DNA of 64,000 nucleotides. Origin: Cladocopium goreaui (taxonomy: Eukaryota; Sar; Dinophyceae; Suessiales; Symbiodiniaceae). The notes under the pieces were generated by a model. The model made no database searches, had not been told where the DNA came from, and saw only the letters and a program-made list of their open reading frames with translations. A program made the translations under genes and the position numbers. Position 1 is the first letter of the stretch. The number at the start of each line of letters is the position of its first letter. Positions 22,305 through 36,900 of the stretch are shown here, piece after piece. Where the stretch lies: contig CAMXCT020001668.1 of NCBI GenBank assembly GCA_947184155.2, positions 377,936 through 441,935 of the forward strand, given 5' to 3'.

Positions 22305-22433
22305 CCGCGCGCCTCCAGGGTCAAAGGAGGTCCCCCATCCTCTGCCACCAACAGAGTGGCCACACCCGAATGGACGTAGATCCTAAGGGGGACGTGACTC
22401 GAGGCTCCGAGGCCATCAATGTTTCCAAATGAG
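22305..22433 (-). CDS. Exon 44: cadherin-like repeat strands
   Basis: Acceptor CTCCATCAG. Frame SSHVPLRIYVHSGVATLLVA then EDGGPPLTLEARG. 'V.L.i.vhsG..tL......pl.l.g' is again the cadherin-like/tandem-95 strand pair seen in exon 1. Cadherin-like material therefore lies on both sides of the Ig/F5-8C block. Confidence 0.6.
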
Positions 22434-25400
22434 CTGATGGAGTATATGCATCAATAGATGCATTATTGGTATGTATGATATTTTGTAAATATAAATATAT
22501 ATATATATACATATACCAGCTAGGATGCTACTAAGTATCATTGCATATATATATATATATACATGTTGGTGTGGCCGCAGGACAGGTATTTTGTTGGTTT
22601 GTTGGGTATTCACAGCCCTTGTTTTGGCATATATATATATATGCATTTTTGCATATATAATATATATATATATACATATATCAATATATAAATACATGTA
22701 TATATGTAGAGAGAGAGAGATTGTAATTTTTACAAGAGACGTTTCGAGATTTGATTGTATATAGACTTTCCATATTGTATGCATATGTTCAAACTCAGAA
22801 AGTAGTAATATGCAGTCCTATCATGGGTCAAGATGTATATGTCCGAGTATGTGTTGTATTTCGATATGAGGTATGAGTGGGGTGCACCCCCAAAATGATC
22901 AATCCATGTGTGTAACCAGATTTCAAGTACACATGGACTGCTAGCAATTAGATTATTCTATTAAATTAATCCCACGCCCTATTACTAAACGTACCCCAAA
23001 CATTAAAAACCAGGGTCCGTTTTCAATTTCGGGAGATTTGAAGTTGGCCAATTTGATTTTTAATTGCTCCCCTTTAGAAAACAAATTAAAAATGAAGGTC
23101 CCATTTGAAGTTTTCACCCCCTAATACTAAAAACTACTAAACACCGGCGTGTTTTTTACTCGGGTCCATCCTTTAAAATCAAAAGTGTGTGTGTGTGAGA
23201 AGCCCTGAAGCAAAGGGTGTCAATACCAACAATCACTAGCAGGGGGTACCGGCAGATCACTTGGGACCGCTACCAACGAAGACACCCATTTGATCTGGTG
23301 ATACAGATTGGGACGCCAATCTGCGTACCTGCAACATTACGGTTTTCAATTACGTAGACTCGACATTGAACTTCGTCAGCATTTTCGTCCTCATGGCAAG
23401 CGGCTAAGCCAAGAACCGCCTCGCCGAAGTTGTTTGCACATTCACATCAGTTATCAACATGTCATGCCGAAGATGCTCTTGTTAACTGGGATTAGTTTGA
23501 AGTCTTGAATTATACATGACGATATCATGACACTATTCATCTCATCTCATCTCATGTCTCTTCCTTCGGGGTGTTCCAAAGTGTGAGTGTGTGTGTGTAG
23601 CCCGCTATAGCACGCGGTTTTTCTGACGTACAGATAGCAGGGGGGCAATCTCATGTCTGCAGCTGATTGCCCAACGAAGAGGGCTGCATTCATGACTGAT
23701 ATGACTCTGGGACGCTGGAGTCACGTACCTGCTCTTGTTCAACTGTTGTCCAAGCTGTCAGTATCATGCTGTTTAGGTCAACCGAAGGTTTCAAAAAGAT
23801 ACAAGTACCCTCTGGTGAACTAACATAGCAATGAAAAATCACCATTCTTAATGGGAAAATCCACTATAAATAGCCATGTTCCATTGCTATGTTAGTTCAC
23901 CAGAGGGTACAACTCTGATTTCATCACTTCAGGCTCCGCTGCCTTAGGCTTCGAATTCTTAGGTCTTAGCAAGGCGACCTGAAGCACATCATTCTCAAAC
24001 TTCTCATCCAACCTATCACCGGTGTGTGTTTTTAAGCTAAAGTGTTAAATTCAAAATTAGGGAACCTTCGAGATCCAATGCTTGGCAATATTTCATGTAG
24101 ATTTTGAAAGGAATTTAATCGATGTTGAACAAAAATGTAGTTTCTTTTTGTAAATTTAGTGTTCGGGGGAAGCTTCGCACCCTATACTAAATACTACTAG
24201 AGAACCCCCTAATATTAAAAACTCCTCCGGGTGTTTATTCTTAGGGGGGAGTTACTAATAGGGGGAAGGGATGATCTATAGAGATGTATTTAATTCCTGG
24301 CAGTATCTGGCATGTGTACTTGAAGTTTTCCGGTGCCATTGAATCAACCAATATTATGACTTTGAATCCATAATGGCCAAGTTTTCAAAGGCATTCATTC
24401 TGGAACTGTTTCCTGAAAAAAACAGTTATAAACAGTTTCCGGAACTTGGATCCTTCCAGTTTTTTCATCCCACCTCCCGCGTCGTATTTCAGCAGGTCTC
24501 GTTTGACTTCGGGCCTTGATCAAGGCAGGGGAGTTCACGGACACCACTTCCTGGCGTCGAGAAATTGTGAGACCCAGGGACAAATATGAAACAGCTCCAG
24601 GGACAAATTATATATATATATACTGGTTGGTGGTTGAGCAACCCCTATGAAAAATATGAAAGTCAATGGGAAGGATGACATCCCATATATGAAATGGAAA
24701 ATAAAAAATGTTTGAAACCACCAACCAGTATATATATATATACATATGTGTGTGTGCATTCATATACATTCCAGTAAGTGTACCATGTAGATCATATAGA
24801 CAAAAAAGATCTGCATAAACGCTATAGATGCATTTGTAGAGAGAGAGAGAGGCCACCGAAGGAAGGGAAAAGTTACAGGACCTCCTATATTTTATTCGGA
24901 GAAACCATGCTTTCTTCCCCAATCAATACATGTGTGATATGTTTTATTTATGGATTTATTTCATGGTTTTGGCTTTGCTGCGAACATGCTGCCAAGCTTT
25001 TGATATCCTTTGATGCTACGCCATCAATGGTTGGGCTATGGTAAGAGGAGTAAACAAGTGCCTAGATCACCAAAACAGCCATCCCTTTCTATTGCTTGGC
25101 TGCTAGGGATTTGCAGGGTGAAACATGGTGAAACCAGGAAGTCATCACCTCAAGCACTGCAACAAATACTTTCTGTTGGCTAAACAACCATGTAACAAGA
25201 ACTACTTAGGGCAATCTTTAACGCTCCCAGGTCACCAGGTCCGTACTAAACATTGCGGGGAAGTGACTGGGGTGATCTTCAATGACATCATAGAACCATG
25301 TCATATCAAGAATGTTCTTTTTGGCAAGATAAAAAATGGAGCTGGTTTGCTACACCAGCTACCATCATGGAAAATATGCCCAGAATGGCCATGATGGCCA

Positions 25401-28400
25401 TGCGGTCTACCTATTGTGGCTCGGTCGTAAAAAACACCTGTGGTTTCATCAAACAAACCCAGTGAGAAAACTCAGCCAGATTCCCTCCGCAAAATCATGC
25501 TTAAATAGCAAGAATATATGACTACAACTTGATTCGTATGTATTATATTGTATTAATTTATTTGCTTGTGTGTGTGTGTGACAGTGTGTGTGTGTGTTGT
25601 GCTACGCATAAACTGTATACATAACAATCATTTATCATATTATATCCTATCATATCCATGTCCCCTTCCAATCTCTCTCTCTCTCTGCATCATCATTTAT
25701 CAATTCTATATGCACGTGTATCATCTTATATCCCATATTGATGTTAAAAGCATCAATATCACCTTGCCTTATCCACCAGGGGATCGAATCCACCGAGTCC
25801 ACCGAGGCACCAGTTCGACCTCCAGTTCCGTGCCGTTCTCGGCCGTGACCCGCAGCCAGTGGAAGTCCTGCAGCCAGCGCTGCTGCCGTTGCACCGCCAG
25901 GAAGCCCTCGCCGCTCTGTGGCGTTAAGCCACAGACGCTGAGCAGCGTGGTGCTGTCGTTGGAGTCGTTCCTGGTGGGACCAAGGCTGGGCAGTTGCATG
26001 TCGATTGAGGTGTTCTGCAATGGTTGGAGGTGGAAGCCTTGTTTGCATTTGCAAAAACTGCAACGGTGGAAAGCAAGGTTTGGGACGGTCAACATTCGGA
26101 AAATTGATGGCGGCCCGTTAAAGGACGTTGGCCGACGTTGGCCGACGTCGCATCCAAGGAATTAGTGATATCAATCCTCTGCAAGTCGGAATGCTACCCA
26201 ACTGAAACTCAGATAGATCCAACAGTTGAATGTTGAATCCCAACAAATTGGGAAGATTGATTCGCAATTCTGGCTGTGGAATTGCTGGATGAAAATCCAT
26301 GATATCCCTAACAACTGATTAGTGGCAAACCGCATCATGTGTCTGCTGTGGAACAAGCCGAGAAGGCCGCTGCGGCCAAGACTCCCGCAACTGGCATTGC
26401 TGCTGTTGTCACTGCTGTTTGAAGCATTGGAATCGGAGTGGCAGGTGGTGATATAACCTCGCCCATCCAAGCTGCATTATTCAACCTTACGCTTCTGAAT
26501 CTATCAAAGCATTTATTTGAGTGCCCAAAAATCTTTTACCTACCTAGGTATCTGAAAAACATACTGTACCATGATTTCAGTCACTGCGCCACTGTGTGCC
26601 TTTTCATTGGCACTGTACCATCTTGGTAGTATGAATCGTACAGGTATTTACGTGATTTTGGGGTATCTATATGCGCAACTTTTACGGGTGATGATGATGG
26701 CTTTACAGAACCACATGGTAGTATAGTTGCTGATTGCAAACGCCAAAGTAACATGAAAACGGACTCTGACTCAAAGAATGCCATCCGTAATTTACCATAG
26801 CGAGAGACAATTCCCAACTTATAATTTGCAGGTTGTCGCCAATCCGAACTTCATCCAAGTACCATCCTACAAGACAGAAGCCCACCCCACCAACTAACTG
26901 GTCAATATATCCGTTACATTGTCATTATTATATCCGGATAGAAATATCCCAGTGCTCTCCCATTGTATCTCCAATGGTAGTTGTGCCCACGATATCCATT
27001 GATTTTTCGCGGCGATTGGGCTTGGTAACAGTTGGTAACCCCACTTGATACCCCGAAACATGAATCTTCTCTGAACATCACTTACCCTCTGGTAAACTAA
27101 CATAACTATGGAAAATCACCATGTTTAATGGGAAAATCCACTACAAATTGCCATTTTCAATAGCTATGTTAGTTTACCAGAGGGTAAATGACCGTAAGTT
27201 TTAGCCAATCAACAAGCTCTGTTATGGAAAAAAAGGCTCAAAATCCCCATTAGACCCCATTCTACCCCTTCATATCCATCAAAACCGCCCATTTTGGCTT
27301 GGTGATTCAATGTGAATCACTGATAAAAAGGTAGTGTGGTAGACCCAATAAAGAACCATGCCCAAAATAAATAATCATATATATATATATACACATATGT
27401 TTGGCGGACAAAATTAATTACTACCCGCAGTGGACATGGCCTGGCCAAAGTGGGTGGTCCCCTATCGGTTGTGAATGTGTTCGCACAAATTTGAACATCC
27501 CATGTCCACTCCCCACTACTTTAGTCTTCTGCTAATTTTGTCGCATACTCATACATATATACATATAATGTATAATATATATATATATGTATGTATGTGT
27601 GTGTATATGTATATACGTAAAATTATGTATATGTATATTGATGTAATTATATAGTATATCTATAAACCATCCCCAGTCATGGTAGGTTTATGCCAGGGTC
27701 GTAGCGACCTTCACCAAGCAACAGAGATCCGCCTTGTAGGGAATCCTCGGCTCCTCCTGGGGCCTCTCCATCTCCTCCGTCGCTTCCGCCCAGACGGGCA
27801 CCGTGGATTTGACGTAGGGGTTCCGCTCCAAGACCGGCTCGGTGATGTGGAAGATCACCTAGTGATCCAAGGGCCGAATGCTGCAAAATGGCCAAAGAAC
27901 ATACCCCAAACATGGAGTTTTCTAGAGGAAATACATGGGAAATTCAATGGAAATGATGATGAACCATGATTAAAACTTTGATGGAAAATGGCTATAGTAA
28001 TTAATCCCGACTATTGCCCACTGGATAGCTGTGCATTCCACTATCCCATTCCATCCCTATGTATCCATCGCCTGTCCGTCACAGGTTGACTCAGCGCCCC
28101 CAAGCCCGCTGCACCTCCCCCAGTGGCAGCCCGGCAAAGTTTCGCGGAATTTGCACCGGAGCCCCGGTGATGTCGAAGATGGTGGTGGTGGACAAGTCCA
28201 CCAAGCCTCAGGTAGCGGCTAGTCGTTTGGGTTTCTTGGGATTCGTTTTTGAAACAAACCATGTGCAAATTTACCCATTTTTGAAACAAACCATGTGCAA
28301 AATTTGAAACAAACCATGTGAAAATTCTTGGTGTCTGATTTTCTGGTTTTTTCCTTGCACATTTAAAATCTGAATGATGAAAATGATGATCAACCATCAA

Positions 28401-30870
28401 ATTTAGAAGGTATGCGGTATGTACCCCATTTTTAGACAACGCCATGTTTCTTTTTCCGAGAAATTATTCAATTGATTTCAATTCTAAGAGCTGCACATCT
28501 ATAAATTCTTCCAATTTCACCCAGCTTCATATTGGAGGATTGATATAGATGGGACATCCCCCAGCAGCAACAGACCAACAGACCCCATCACCGAAAAAAA
28601 AATTGGTCAGGGATGCTTTTCTGTACAGACTGTATGATTATCCTCTGGTAAACTAACATAACTATTGAAAATTGCCATTTATAGCTGATTTACCCATTAA
28701 AATTTGTGATTTTCAATAGCTATGTTAAATTACAGTACCAGAGTCTACAGTGATCTATGATGATCTGATGATTTATGATGATCTCTCCATCTTACTGATC
28801 CCAACTGAGAGCCCTAATACTATTAGACAGGCTGATGGAGCTGTAAATCACCCAGCCGTGCGTCGTTTAAGTCAGGAATTCCACACCCAAATCATCCATA
28901 TATAAGGTTTCTAATGAATATTTCAGGCTATTTTCTCCGCATTCATGATGCAATCATACCCAAATTCATAAGTGGTCCGGACACAGAAAATAATATATAT
29001 ACCCTCTGGTTATTTAACATAGCCATGGAAAATGGCCCATTTATAGATGGTTTATCTATTAAAAATGGTGATTTTCCATGGCTATGTTTAATAACCAGGT
29101 GGTATATATATAATCCAATCTACATAGCCCTGATGCCCAATAGGAGAATATCATCCCCTTGTGACTCACAGAGGCGCTCTGTGACACACTCACCACACCA
29201 GGCGGCTGTTCTCAGGAATTTCGAGTGAGTAGGACTCTCCGATATTCAAGCCTCGGCGCTTCGGCAGCAATTTCACAGCTGCGGGGGGGTACAGACCAGC
29301 ATCGAAATAAATTCAGAAACACTTTAACATGTTTCCAAAGTTCATACTTGGATGTGCAGTTCCACTTGTAATGTTGTTATAAGTTATAAAGTTATAACCA
29401 TAGCTTTTAGTTATAGGGGTTATATACCAACTTATGGTGGGTTTTGCATCCATGGTCGTACCTGTTTGCAACCTCTGGCCTGTACCCCTGATCCCCTGGC
29501 TGTATGACAAATCCACCCATGTTTGAAACCTGCTGGTCTCCCTGAGGCCCCATATCTCCTTTTGACATTTCTTTTATGACCATCTCCATCTGTCACGGGC
29601 GCCTGGCAAAGCATCTGCTTCGGTCCGCCCAGACATGCCGAGACGCTTCGGTTCAGGCTCACCGTGATGATGGAGTCACTGATGCTGAAAGTATGCGGCA
29701 TAAAGACCTGACTTTTCGGATGCGATGCTGGAAAAATTTGACGTAGCGAACTGGAAGCCATGGCCCATGAATAAAGATCTGTTACATATCGATTTGCCGA
29801 TAAAAAATCATGAGTTTCCATGAGTTTCCACCAAAAAACGAAGTGAATTTACCAGAGGCGCAAACTAGGGGTGGTGGTTTCATCATCACCAAGCGGGGAT
29901 GATCGCGAGTGGAAAAAACAAGGAGTTGAAACTCGCTAGCGCCATATCCTGACAATTCCATTTTACGGCTGCCATGGGGAGGTCGTTGTTGGAACATGTT
30001 GAACCCCCAGGGAATTCTGTCAGAATGGTGGTTTAACCTGTGACCAGGGGGGAGTTGATTCCTGAAGTTTCACCTGGTGCAAATATCGAAAAACACTCCA
30101 AGACTTCACAGGGAACCCAAACATTTACATAGATAGATAGATAGATAGATAGATAGACAAACAGACAGACAGACAGATAGATAGATAGACAGATAGATAG
30201 ACAGATAGATAGATTAGAAACAGAAAAGAAAAGAAAAGAAACTAGAATCGAGATTAGATCAGACTAGATTAAGATTAGAATACGATTAGATTGGGTTAGG
30301 TTAGATTAAGATTAGATTAGGTTATTAGGTTAGATATTACCATTAGATATTCAAATAAGATATTTAGATTAGATCATATTATATATTTAAGAAAGATAAG
30401 ATAGATAAAATGGATTAGATAGATTAGATAGATTATATAGATAGATTGGTAGATTAGGTAGATTAGGTAGATAAATTAGATAGATTAGATAGATCCATTA
30501 AATAGATAGATTAGCTTAGATTAGATTAGATCAGATTAGATAGATAGATAGATAAATACTTTGATAGATAGGATAGGATAGGATAGGATAGATAGATGAA
30601 GTAGATGGCATGTTTTCTAACGATTCCAAGATGTCATACATGGCCATTGTTGATGATTGTAATGATTGTATCACTTGTACCGCTCTAATTGTGGCAAAGC
30701 CCATACCAAAAACCTGCAATTGGGGATGGCTATCGTCCCCAGCAAGTCGAAACATAATCATTTGTATCTGCATCTATAGCTATGATATCTGGTATGGAAC
30801 CCCAATGCACCAATACATCCCACCAGGTTCCTTTTGGACATATATATATATATACATACACATATACATG

Positions 30871-30904
<34 letters not shown>

Positions 30905-33900
30905 CTTTATATATATATATATCTTGTAATCTCAGGAAAGGATAATCTTGGAAAACTCACGAAAAGTTGAAAACTTAAAGAGAAAACGACCACTGAGAGA
31001 CATCTGGATCCGCCGTGAAGGTGATCGTCAGGCGATCACCTGCTGGATTTTCGGTTCCATTGGCGAAAACGGAGATCAAGTAGAGCTCGTGATTCCTCGG
31101 CGTTAAAGTTACCCTCTGGCAAACTGTCCCATAAAACTATGGAAAATCACAATTTTTAATGGGTAAATCAACTGTAAACGGCCATTTTCAATATCAGCTA
31201 TATATATTAAATTACCCGAGGGTAATTAATCCTGGTTGGGTGTGACAAAATGAATATTACTATAAAATAGCTAATCGGTTGATAGACTACCATAAACCAA
31301 GCATAAATCAACCATAAACGAAATTTGTTGGGGATGTAACCAATCGATGGCTCTTGCAAGACTACTCAACCAAAGGTTTCTTCAAAACGCACCGCTTCAA
31401 ATGGAACTCACAAAAAAAAAAGAAAAGTTTATGCTTCAATTTTTCCCTGGTGCTTCTATACCACCAGCTAAGTTGAATATAGTCGAGTTCGTCCACAACC
31501 CCCGAACCGTTCGACCTGACAGGTGGGGAAAAATGTCTGAAACTACCAACATTCATCAACCAGATTGTTCAGGGGTTGGTAAATGTCCCAATTGAACATC
31601 ACCCAAGTATTGGGGATATAATTTCCAACAGATATTTGAAGGTGATGTTCAAAATCCCCAAAAAGGGACATTTACCAACCCCTGTTGTTGATCAGTTGAT
31701 CACCATGCATTCCATTGGGGAAAATGACCTTCCTAGCCATGAGACGGAATGGGGTAGCCATGGGTAGCCGATTTTCGATCGTAATGTGGCAAGTCTAATC
31801 GTAAACCAGCAATTTGGGGATGGTTTATAACCACCTCTTTCTGGTACTGTTGGGGATGGTTTACAATTGGCTTTAGCACATCTCTTCTGTCTAAGTTTAT
31901 TTAACTAGGTACCCTCTGGTGAACTAACAAAAAGCAATGGAAAATGGCTATGAAAATAGTGGATTTTCCCATTAAGAATGGTGGATCTTTCCATTGCAAA
32001 CTGTTAGTTCACCAGAGGGTATACTACGCATCTTTCATCTTCGATGATCTTTCTAGATCACCCGGTGCCCAACAGCGGTGTTGGCAGCTGTGTTTCACGT
32101 TCTGCTCTAACTCTGATCCCCAGACCATCAATTTCTGAGCTAACACAGCAGTTACCTTGCAATTTACCTTCACAAACTCCCACAAATCCCTCATCCCATA
32201 TCCTGCCAACAAAAAAACGGATATGAAAGGGACAAAATAATACAAAATCATCATCAACTCATCTTTTTCTCGTTCCCCAAGAAATCCATCGCGACACCGC
32301 GCTATACCGTCTCCGCGGCCCCTCTTCGCCCAGCATCCCGGGCGTCTGAGCCGTTTGAGTCATCAGCGTCGCATCGCAGGGAACCACCGCTTCGCTCCTG
32401 GTCTCATCCACTTTGGGATCAGATCAATGTGGGTAAACCATGGTAAACCCAGTAACCCAGAGAAATTGGCATTTAATTCAAAAAATATCCAAAAACATGA
32501 AGTGATTATCACATTTAGATACTTCTAGGGGACCAGGCCATCAGGGTCTTTTTTTGGATAGTTGACATTGATGTTTTTGGCCTTCCATTCGCTTCATTGC
32601 ACGGCTTCCCCTGTTCAAAACCCAGCCAGTCCCCTGTTCGGCGACTCCAACAGCTGCCAAGCCACATGAAGATCTTGAAGGTGATCAGCTGCAATCCTTG
32701 GTGGCTCACTTGTATGTATATATATATATATGTGTGTGTGTATTGTAGGTATATATATAATGTACAGTATATGTATATATATGTGTATATATATGTATAT
32801 ATATATATTACACACCTATTGGCTACAATTAATCAATATGAATTATATATATATACCCTGCTATATACACAATAATTATCCATCACTCAATCCCGTGAGA
32901 TGGAGATGGGTCCCTTTAAAAAAGACGTGCGCTGAGCCTCCCTCGATGCTGGAGCCCGTGGGTGGATCCGTCGCCAGAAACACCGGCGCCGTGGCGTCTT
33001 GGGCCGTGGTCAGCGCCACGGGGAAGCGGAAGGCATCGCCTGGGGGTGGGTCCGGCCCGCCGGATTTTCAGTGAAAGATGTTGGAAAAAACTGGCTTAAC
33101 TGAACCATGTGTTGTTACATTACCATTTATAACAGGTGAATCATCTATTTCTATCTATTTCTATGGTCCATTTTCAATAGCTACGTTAAATTGCCAGAGG
33201 GTAACTGGACATGTTGTTACCTTCTTGGATTTATTTATGAGTCATAATGAGTGATCCTCTTCATAAAATCCATAAAACCACCAAAGGAAAGCAATCCGGC
33301 TGTGGGTCGCTGGTCAGCACTGTGGCATTCACATCCAAAATTGCTGTTGCTGATGGATTTTCATCCCTCTTGGTATCTTCGGTCCTGACCTAGAAAATCT
33401 CTGTGTGTGTGTGTTTCATTGGGAAAATTGCCTACGAATGGACAGAAATCGGAGATTTTCCATTGCCATGTCAGATTACCAGAACATATCTTCTAGGACT
33501 TCTAGGCACCAAAGATCCAATCAACATCCTGAAGATAGTAATTTGGGGCCAATGCGGCTAGATTATATTACATGCGGCAGTCAAAAAAAAGATAGAAACC
33601 ATTAGAATCACCGCTACTCTAGTAGGATATTGCTTTTCTATCTTTGCAGGCGGCTAGACTGGTGCTTTCCCTTCGAAAATAGGAAGCCCCTCGCAGCTTC
33701 CCAGCCTCTGAGACCCGGGAAGGGCGTTCCAGCCAAATCGGTGATGACCCCGGGCTCCACTTGAAGGCAGTGGTAGTTCCCCGGCTGCATGTTCTGATAG
33801 GGGTACCTGCGATAAAAACAGAATGAAGCAGGATTTCTATGGATTTCTAGTAGATCAGGCGGATACTATAGAAACTGGAGGGGAATTGGTTCTTTTTTGC

Positions 33901-36900
33901 GGGAAGTCTGCTGGATTTCTGCTGAATGTTCCTGAAAAAAATCAGCTGAATGTCACCCGAAGTCTGAGATACAAGTACCGGTATTAAGATCCTGGAGCAA
34001 CGATCCAATTATATACTTTATGATGATATATGATATATGATGTCCATTTCTATAGTCTGATAAATAGTATGATATATGATGATCCATTTACTTTTGTCAC
34101 CATCCAACGTGAGCCCTCAATAATATAAGAGCAAATCAATCTGCACTCATTTGTTTAAACGCATTTGTGCACACATGATGACCCTGGTTTGTCAGGATTT
34201 CCGGTGCTGAAACCAACAGGTGAGATGGTGATGTCAGCGATGACAACGTTGCTGTAAAAGCTATCTGGATGCTATCTGGTTTCTGCTTCTACGATGACAT
34301 TAGGCAATTGATACCCTCTGGTAATGCAAAATAAAACACATTTACTGCAATTGAAGTTGATACCCTCTGGTAATTACATAATACTACATTATGGTTTGCT
34401 AAGAGGGTATCAATCTAATTAATCTATTAATTATTAGTATTGGTAATATTGTGGTTTATCCCCATACTATGTTCTATATATATAATATGGTTTGCTAAGA
34501 AATCACCCCATTTACTTCGACAATCTGTCCATTAGAATCATTAGAACCTCCATTGAGGATTTCCCAGCCCGCTACGTTTGCTTACCGGAGACTAACCCCA
34601 AAAAGGCCAAGTAGTGAAGTGCACCGCGATTTTCTAGCCCCATCACCAGTCCGTGGACTATGCTGAGGAGGCACAGGTAAGGCCAAAATGCGACTTGCTG
34701 AAAAATCATGAAAAATTGCCATCTGGCAATCTGACATAGTTATGGAAAAGGCAATGTTCCACGCGTAGGTAAATCATCTAGAAAGGGTAATTGTCAATAT
34801 AGCGATATTAGTCTACTGGAGGGTAATTCAACACCTCCAGTCTTCGAGACTTTATCCAAACCAAGTGGTTTTTGCCAATTTGCCTATTATCGGTTTGTTT
34901 GAGCCTAGCGTCAAATTTGATTGTTTTTATGTTTTGTTTATCATAATTGTCCCTATTAGCATATGAGTGAGCACCTCCTTGACAAACAAACCCATGTTCC
35001 ATATTGTTGCATTTCTCCCACAAAAAAAAAGAGCGGTAAATCCTCATTATACCCCCATTATGTCCCAATGATATGCATTCAAATAGCATCAACTTGCAGT
35101 TTTGGTGGGTTAAACCCCTATGAAAATCTACCAGTGAGCTGAACTGGGCACCGGATGAGGATCATGCTGCCCGTGACGTAGATCCAGGGGTCCTCGGCTT
35201 GACCCGAGCGCTCTGCATCCTCCATTTCTTCCCTGAAAATTGTGTTTTGTGCTGGGAAAGTCATCACAGTTGTTGAGAAAATCGTCATGTTTGGTGCTGG
35301 AAGTCCATTTGTATGTTTATGCCAGGGTAACTTATCAGTTTTTGTTGGATAAATGTCCGCATTTCTCTTGGTTCAATACTACTTTGTGGTTGTTAAATCT
35401 CCAGCAAACTCGTTTTCCGAACGGATTTTTGTATCTATATCCCAAAGTAAATCTCGATTTGCGCCGGTTACATATATAATATGTATATATTTTACATACC
35501 CCTTTTTCTGAAATATCCGTGACACACGTATATATATATATATGTATATGCAACTATGATATATCTATATGCTATATTAATCACTATGTTATGCATATAT
35601 TATATGATTTATATTAATTGTATGACTATATATGATTATATATGTATCTATGAATATCTATATCACGAGTATCATTCTGTGAACATCTATATCACGAATA
35701 ATTATCATTGATATACCATCTGGTAAACTAACGTAGCTATGGAAAATCACCATTTTTGATAGGTAAATCAACGAACTTTTTTTCTGGCCATTTTCAAGTT
35801 CGCAAACTGTGAAATTATTGGAGGGTATAGCCAGCCATTTGGGAATGGTAAACATCCCACCTATTTATGGTGATTTGGGATAGTTTATGACATTGTTTTA
35901 CCATGTTTTACCCACATTGCACACATCGATGCTCCCCGTTATCTGTTACCAAAGACGTGGGTCACATATGTTTCTATTACCATCTAATATCATCTAATTA
36001 AATAGATCACGAATATCATCATCTACATATACATCTACATAATTTTATACATATACTACCCTCCAGTAAATTAACATAGACCCTGGCAGATATGGGGTTG
36101 GAAGATTAGTATGATCAGTTTCCACATAGATCCTTTCGTATCCTTTCGTGATTTTCAGGGCCTCAGGGTCTATGTTAATTTACCAGAGGGTAATTATAAA
36201 TCATAGTCATAATATAATAATCACGAATATCATCATCTACATAATTGAATATGATCTGGGTAAATTATAATATTTCACTGACCTGAATTAAGACCATTTG
36301 GGGATGATTTCCCTTATTAACTATGATTCCAGTGAGGTCACAGTGAGGTCGTTATAATTTACCCAGATATGATTGAACTATCTTGTGCCGCGTCTCCGTG
36401 CCGTTGCGCACGTACTGCGACGGCAGCTCTGCCGGGATCTGCAGAATTGCGCCGTCGTCCGCGGTGCCGCACAAGGTGTCGTCGCCGGCGTCCACCAGGG
36501 ACATCTAACGTCGGATTTGAGCAACCAAACATGGGAAAAAGATAGGAAAAGGTGGGAAAAATCTGGGAAAAGGTTGGAAAAAGATGGGGAAAAGATGGAC
36601 ATTTGTATGGAAAATATGCAGAAACATGGGGAATATATAACCAAGAGGAATGCAATTCATGGGGATTTCATACGGTTTCAGTGAGTTAAACACGACGGTT
36701 TATGATGGGATGATATGCGATGAAATGGGGTTAGTAGGGCTAGATCAAATTCATGATATAGCATGATCTTTTCAATGATCATGTTAATGTGGTCAATGGA
36801 CCGATCAATATCTATGTCTATGTCGGCCAGCGAGGTTGTTTGATATGTGGTTCTGTTGCTCAATAGAGGGTCAACCGGCTAACCTTCCATTCATTAGCCA

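Noticed and set aside
22416-22784. 122-aa minus-strand ORF
   Set aside because: Translation of TATATA repeats (Tyr/Ile runs); no coding composition.
24535-24922. Minus-strand ORFs across 24.5-24.9 kb
   Set aside because: They read through the family 2 MITE and the surrounding TA repeat.
27409-27545. Possible exon near 27.45 kb
   Set aside because: GC is slightly raised, but the frames are short and no AG...GT pair bounds them.
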